A program made the position numbers and the translations under genes. DNA of 8,319 nucleotides, taken from the NCBI GenBank assembly GCA_021825955.1, contig JAKAEH010000027.1, forward strand, positions 1-8,319, in the 5' to 3' direction. Under the pieces are notes generated by a model. That model was not told where the DNA came from. It was given only the letters and a program-made list of their open reading frames with translations, and did no database searches. Positions within the stretch are counted from its first letter, which is position 1; each line of letters begins with the position of its first letter. This document shows, piece after piece, positions 5,335-8,319 of this stretch. This DNA is from a bacterium (GTDB lineage: Bacteria > Patescibacteria > Microgenomatia > Levybacterales > UBA12049).

Positions 5335-5892
5335 ATGGATAAGCATTTAAAAGAAGTTTTTTATAAATGGATTCCTTTTGCGATAACAACAACACTTTTA
5401 TGCGGGTTAATGTATTTTTTACTTCAGCAAAACTATAGAATGTCTGCGAATGATCCCCAGATACAATTATCGGAAGATGTTAAAAATTCAATATTAGCAG
5501 GACAAAATCCCGCTGCTTTTATACCGGGAAGAAAGCTTGATCTTTCTACTACTCTGGCTACTTTTATAATTTTGTATGATAAAAATAAAAAACTAATCGG
5601 TTCATCCGTAAGCTTAGATAACAAAGAACCGATAATTCCAACCGGAGTCTTGGACGCATCAAAAAAGAATGGGGAAACTAAAATCACGTGGCAGCCCAAA
5701 AACGGGGTAAGAGAAGCTCTGGTCGTTAATTATTATAAGGGGTCACAGGAAGGATATGTAGCAATAGGAAGATCGCTTAGAGAAGTAGAAAAAAGAGAAG
5801 ACAAACTCTTTTTAGAAACTTTAGCCGGGTGGTTTGTCATAATGTCATCTACTTTCGGTCTTTTTTATCTATTTAATAAAAGGACAAGTTAA
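5335..5892 (+). CDS. two-TM protein with one extracytoplasmic sensor-like domain
   Basis: A 185-residue protein with membrane segments at about 12-30 and 161-181 and an extracytoplasmic domain of about 130 residues between them. That domain contains IILYDKNKKLIGSSVSLD (about 78-95), an IPTGVLD turn, ALVVNYYKGSQEGYVAIGRSLREVEKRE and an amphipathic run into the second membrane helix. This layout resembles the N-terminal input module of membrane sensor kinases: a Cache/PAS-like core followed by a helix entering the membrane. Here, however, the chain stops after the second helix with NKRTS, so there is no kinase, HAMP or GGDEF domain. It may act with a separate partner or be a stand-alone ligand-binding protein. 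I do not recognise a specific ligand. It follows the zinc-ribbon gene and converges with the coiled-coil gene across a hairpin. Confidence 0.7.
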   Translation: MDKHLKEVFYKWIPFAITTTLLCGLMYFLLQQNYRMSANDPQIQLSEDVKNSILAGQNPAAFIPGRKLDLSTTLATFIILYDKNKKLIGSSVSLDNKEPIIPTGVLDASKKNGETKITWQPKNGVREALVVNYYKGSQEGYVAIGRSLREVEKREDKLFLETLAGWFVIMSSTFGLFYLFNKRTS

Positions 5893-5948
5893 ATCATTCT
5901 CCTCGGGTTATAGCTAAAACTCAATATTTCTCTTTATACGTCTTCTTT

Positions 5949-5980
5949 AACAAATCATAAGAGCCTTATATGGATTTGTT
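5949..5980. terminator. hairpin between convergent genes, probable bidirectional terminator
   Basis: AACAAATC (5949-5956) pairs with GATTTGTT (5973-5980). Inside it ATAAG (5957-5961) pairs with CTTAT (5965-5969) around the loop AGC, with a three-base bulge (5970-5972). The stem is long but AT-rich, and the T-rich tracts on both sides are short. Its location between two converging genes supports a terminator role on both strands. Confidence 0.5.
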
Positions 5981-6008
5981 TATACTTTAAATAGCGCCCT
6001 ATGCGGAG

Positions 6009-6809
6009 TTAGTTCCTGACCGCAGATTCTGTTGAAGTCTTAACCTTATTGCCATCTTTATCCTCAAGTCCCTGTCTAATCTTTACCGCCAATTCATACG
6101 CTCTTCTTAAGTTCGAAGCTCCCAGCTTTATCTCTGATCTCGAAGACAATAAAACCGATTTATTTCCCGGAAAACCCTGTGCTGTGAGCTTATTTAACTC
6201 TGTTTCAGCTGTTTGATATTGTGTTTTAGCATCATTTAATTTTGCTAACATTTGAGATAACTCTGTTTCTAAAAGTGCTGTGTCTTTACTTTGTGATTTA
6301 GCATCTGCAACTCTTTTTTGAAGCTTTGTGTAAATCATATCTAAATTATCCGTTGTAACCGACAATCTGTCTGCAGCAACTAAAAGCTCTATTTTTACTC
6401 TGAAGAAAGCAAATATATAGTATCCGTTGATTATCGATTTAACGTCTGTTCTTAGTGCCGTTAAGTCTGTGTCTGCGTCTATTTTTGACTGAAGAGCGTT
6501 AAGCTAAGCAATCTGCGCTTGTATTTGGGTTTTTAATACAGCTTTATCGGTTGCTGAGAGTTTTTTTATTGTGTCAAGCTTTGTTAATAAACTATTTAAA
6601 AATCCTAATCTTCTTGTTATTTCTGTTTTTGCTCTGTTTTGAAGATTGGTAGTTTGAGTTTCCTGATTTTGAAGTTTTACCGCTTCTCTTACTGAGGAAT
6701 TTGTTGCGGTTCTGGTATTCAAGAGTTCCTCCCTAGGCGCCTGAGCATAGGAAAACGAAGTCTGGAAAAAAAATAATAACATTAATACTGATAAAGATAA
6801 TTTTTTCAT
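6009..6809 (-). pseudogene. secreted coiled-coil protein gene interrupted by one in-frame TAG
   Basis: ATG 6809 starts a signal peptide (MKKLSLSVLMLLFFFQTSFSYA|QA), and the mature chain is rich in Q, T, K, L and A with helical, coiled-coil-like periodicity. After 101 residues a TAG (6506-6504) interrupts it. The same frame then continues without another stop for 164 codons to 6009: LNALQSKIDADTDLTALR, INGYYIFAFF, LLVAADRL, then long helices, GFPGNKSVLLSSR and YELAVKIRQGLEDK. The AADRL and GFPGNK patterns match, from memory, a family of secreted helical proteins common in CPR genomes, so the whole 266-codon reading is one gene. A CAG to TAG change (Q in QIAQLNALQ) explains the break. The start is one base after the stop of the upstream gene, so it is the second gene of an operon. 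Without readthrough, only a 101-residue secreted fragment is made. Function is unknown. Confidence 0.75.
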
Positions 6810-6810
6810 A

Positions 6811-7251
6811 CTATTGTAAATTTGTTGGTTTGTCGCTTAATCCCTGATCAACAGCGTTTAAAGACGAGTCAATATTATTCAGGTTTTGAGCGGCGGCATT
6901 TGAATCATTGGTTAGTGCCTGATTAGATGTGTCGTTAGGATTTGGCTGATAAGCTTGCGGAGTAGGTGTTACGGATGTTGTAGGAGCATTATACGAGCTT
7001 ACGTTATGTGTTGTTTTGTTATTATTCAAGTATAAATAATATCCTCCGCCTAAAACACCTGCTAATAAAAGGACAAGAACTACTACCAGAAGTATTTTTT
7101 TTCCCGCTCCTCCTCTTGGATTGACTTGTGGTGAGGTTGAAACAGGTGAACTGACCGTTTGTATAGATGGATTAACTACCGGCTGTTGTGCTTCCGGCTG
7201 AACAGAAGAAACAGTCGGTTGATTGGTTGGTACAGTAGGATTATTCTCCAT
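6811..7251 (-). CDS. single-pass membrane protein with low-complexity arms, hypothetical
   Basis: A 146-residue protein. Residues 1-45 are a disordered Pro/Val/Gln/Ser-rich stretch with NQP and TVSS-type repeats, followed by RGGAGKK and one strong membrane segment (about 53-75, VVVLVLLLAGVLGGGYYLYL). The C-terminal 70 residues are Asn/Thr/Ser/Gln-rich (TTSVTPTPQA, NQALTNDSNAAAQNLNNIDSS) and probably outside. No enzymatic motif is seen. The orientation is likely cytoplasmic N-terminus with the basic GKK at the inner face. It is followed after one base by the secreted coiled-coil gene on the same strand, so the two products may work together at the cell surface. ATG 7251 is preceded at six bases by CATTAT, a weak leaderless-type -10. 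An IS30 element ends only about 25 bases upstream in the same direction. Confidence 0.7.
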   Translation of the reverse strand: MENNPTVPTNQPTVSSVQPEAQQPVVNPSIQTVSSPVSTSPQVNPRGGAGKKILLVVVLVLLLAGVLGGGYYLYLNNNKTTHNVSSYNAPTTSVTPTPQAYQPNPNDTSNQALTNDSNAAAQNLNNIDSSLNAVDQGLSDKPTNLQ

Positions 7252-7257
7252 TCATCT

Positions 7258-7263
7258 ATAATG
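7258..7263 (-). promoter_or_regulatory. weak -10 box of the membrane/coiled-coil operon
   Basis: CATTAT on the minus strand matches TATAAT at four of six positions and lies six bases before ATG 7251, the same spacing as at five other genes in the window. The place for its -35 (about 7281-7286) now lies inside the IS30 left end, so any original -35 has been replaced. Confidence 0.35.
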
Positions 7264-7276
7264 ACCAATTTAAAAT

Positions 7277-7307
7277 CCTACATTCTATCTTGAATCCGAA
7301 CAGTTGA
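7277..7307. repeat. left terminal inverted repeat of the IS30 element
   Basis: It contains the core GAATCCGAACA at 7292-7302, matched in inverted orientation by the right end. The transposase stop codon at 7285 falls within it. Confidence 0.7.
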
Positions 7308-8265
7308 TATATAAGTCAAAAACTTCTTGCGGTGTTTGATAATTCAAACACTTTCTTGGCCTGTTGTTTATCTCCCACACGATATCATCAAGTTCCTCTT
7401 GGGTCAAGCCGGCAAAGGACGTTCCTTTGGGCAGGTATCGCCTGAGTAATCCATTGTGATACTCGTTAGTTCCTCTTTGCCAGGAACTGTATGGGTCAGC
7501 AAAATATGTCTTCACATTAAGTTTCCAAAGCTCCATATGCAAATGATTTTCTCTGCCATTATCTAAAGTTGTTGACTTTCTGGCTTTTTTAGGTAAGGAT
7601 GAGAATATTTTCTTCTGCGCAAAAACAGCCTCTTCGGATGTTATTGCCTTTACTTTTACTGCTTGGAAAAGTCTTGATACCCGTTCTGCTTCTGTATGAA
7701 TGCTGTCTTTTCTGCCTTTCCCCTCCACGGTATCTCCCTCCCAATGGCCAAAGACTTTTCTTTGATTCACCTCCTCCGGTCTTTGGCTAATGGAAATACG
7801 ATCGGGAATACGGCTCTTATGCACACCCCGTCCTGTCTGCTTTTTTCTCTTTTTCTGTTTTCTGGGTAAATACTCCCATAACTTTTTGTCTTTATTTTCT
7901 TCCTGATAGATAAACCGGTAAATCGTCTCATGGCAAATAACTGTAGCTTTGTGTTTTCTTTTAAGTCTTCCGGCTATCTCCTCGGGACTCCACCCGGACT
8001 CCAGTTTTAAAAGAACATATGCATATGTATCCTTGTTTTTTAAGGGGTATCTTTCCCTCGCTTCTTTCTTCCGCTTCTCAGCCACATACTGCGCATGGAT
8101 GGCCACATAATTTCCCTGATACCCATTACGGTTTATCTCCTCACTGATGCTCGACGGGCTTTTCCCAAGCCTTCTTGCTATCTCACGGATACCTACTCTA
8201 CCTCCTCTCCAGACAGCAATCATATCCCTTTCCCGGGCAGTAATTTGTCTATAATGGTTTCCCAT
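7285..8265 (-). CDS. IS30-family DDE transposase
   Basis: It catalyses cut-and-join transposition of the surrounding element. An N-terminal helix-turn-helix of the IS30 type is seen (ITARERDMIAVWRGG, then IREIARRLGKSPSSISEEINRN, about residues 21-60 in the 339-residue numbering from ATG 8304). The mid-region has SGWSPEEIAGRL and CHETIYRFIY. The rve-like catalytic core carries GHWEGD (D191), TTLDNGRE (D248) and RGTNEYHNGLLR (E281), with the 33-residue D-E spacing of IS30. The C-terminal NNRPRKCLNYQTPQEVF is a family hallmark. Length is normal and no break is seen, so it is probably active. I prefer ATG 8265 (MGNHYRQITARE), because ATG 8304 lies in the right inverted repeat and TAAAAT (8279-8274) sits eight bases before 8265. 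The N-terminal extension to 8304 remains possible. Confidence 0.92.
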   Translation of the reverse strand: MGNHYRQITARERDMIAVWRGGRVGIREIARRLGKSPSSISEEINRNGYQGNYVAIHAQYVAEKRKKEARERYPLKNKDTYAYVLLKLESGWSPEEIAGRLKRKHKATVICHETIYRFIYQEENKDKKLWEYLPRKQKKRKKQTGRGVHKSRIPDRISISQRPEEVNQRKVFGHWEGDTVEGKGRKDSIHTEAERVSRLFQAVKVKAITSEEAVFAQKKIFSSLPKKARKSTTLDNGRENHLHMELWKLNVKTYFADPYSSWQRGTNEYHNGLLRRYLPKGTSFAGLTQEELDDIVWEINNRPRKCLNYQTPQEVFDLYINCSDSR

Positions 8266-8273
8266 AAGCGTGT

Positions 8274-8279
8274 ATTTTA
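8274..8279 (-). promoter_or_regulatory. candidate -10 box of the transposase
   Basis: TAAAAT on the minus strand lies eight bases before ATG 8265. TGGAAT (8303-8298), 18 bases further up inside the inverted repeat, is a poor -35. If used, ATG 8304 could not be the start. Confidence 0.35.
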
Positions 8280-8285
8280 TCCCAT

Positions 8286-8316
8286 TCAGGTGTTCGGATT
8301 CCATTTAGAACTTACG
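8286..8316. repeat. right terminal inverted repeat of the IS30 element
   Basis: It contains TGTTCGGATTC (8291-8301), the inverse of the left core, and is imperfectly complementary to 7277-7307. Confidence 0.7.
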
Positions 8317-8319
8317 AGA

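Larger units (their letters stand above)
7277..8316 (-). mobile_element. IS30-family insertion sequence, complete
   Basis: An element of about 1.04 kb carrying one transposase and bounded by imperfect inverted repeats. The left end (7277-7307) and the reverse complement of the right end (8286-8316) share TTCTA, then GAATCCGAACA and a final TGA. About 23 of 31 positions match. The transposase stop and the most upstream possible start lie inside the repeats, as in compact IS elements. The element looks more GC-rich than its surroundings, which suggests transfer. The outer limits are uncertain by a few bases, and only three bases remain to the right, so a target-site duplication cannot be established. 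Confidence 0.8.

Noticed and set aside
5433..5699. 88-codon minus-strand open frame
   Set aside because: It is antisense to the two-TM sensor-like gene, with no motif and no start signals.
7599..7790. 63-codon plus-strand open frame in the IS
   Set aside because: It is antisense to the transposase catalytic core. Leucine/proline-rich readings like this are typical shadows.

Overview
The window is AT-rich bacterial DNA of about 8.3 kb. Several features suggest a reduced-genome lineage of the Candidate Phyla Radiation (Patescibacteria), perhaps a Microgenomates-like group. These are the small membrane-anchored or secreted proteins, a four-cysteine zinc-ribbon membrane protein, a secreted coiled-coil protein of a type I associate with that group, and many genes that lack a Shine-Dalgarno site and instead carry a -10 box a few bases before ATG. 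This placement is inference; there is no rRNA or other marker gene here.

Layout, left to right. (1) 1-839 (+): most of a YibE/F-family multi-pass membrane protein, cut by the window edge and split by a one-base frameshift near base 99. (2) 840-1256: no intact gene. It holds a clear bidirectional terminator (961-990), a possible tiny transcript, and a minus-strand remnant of a VIT1/CCC1-type metal transporter whose homology stops abruptly at a GC-rich junction. (3) 1257-2032 (+): a Nudix-fold protein with a degenerate catalytic box, then a small acidic protein of about 99 residues, which is the only gene with a good Shine-Dalgarno site. (4) 2199-3944 (+): a secreted family 8 glycoside hydrolase with two tandem 100-residue modules in front of the catalytic domain. 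It is tail to tail, 5 bases apart, with (5) a membrane-anchored class A beta-lactamase-like serine hydrolase (3950-4909, -) that has the SxxK, SDN and KTG motifs but no visible Glu166 region. (6) 4972-5892 (+): a zinc-ribbon membrane protein and a two-TM protein with one extracytoplasmic domain. The first is divergent from the hydrolase, and the two -35 boxes overlap. (7) 6009-7251 (-): a two-gene operon of a single-pass membrane protein and a secreted coiled-coil protein, the latter interrupted by one in-frame TAG. (8) 7277-8316: an IS30-family insertion sequence with an apparently intact transposase and recognisable imperfect terminal inverted repeats, sitting immediately upstream of that operon in the same orientation.

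Most intact products act at or outside the membrane: the glycosidase, the serine hydrolase, the sensor-like protein and the coiled-coil protein. The region therefore looks like a cell-surface or accessory locus. Three of the genes are broken (frameshift, truncation, nonsense), and an IS lies next to one of them, so either gene decay or assembly error is in play. I see no CRISPR array, no tRNA or rRNA, and no convincing new multi-gene system. The strongest general signal is the repeated leaderless-promoter geometry, with a -10 hexamer ending exactly seven bases before the start codon at six genes.
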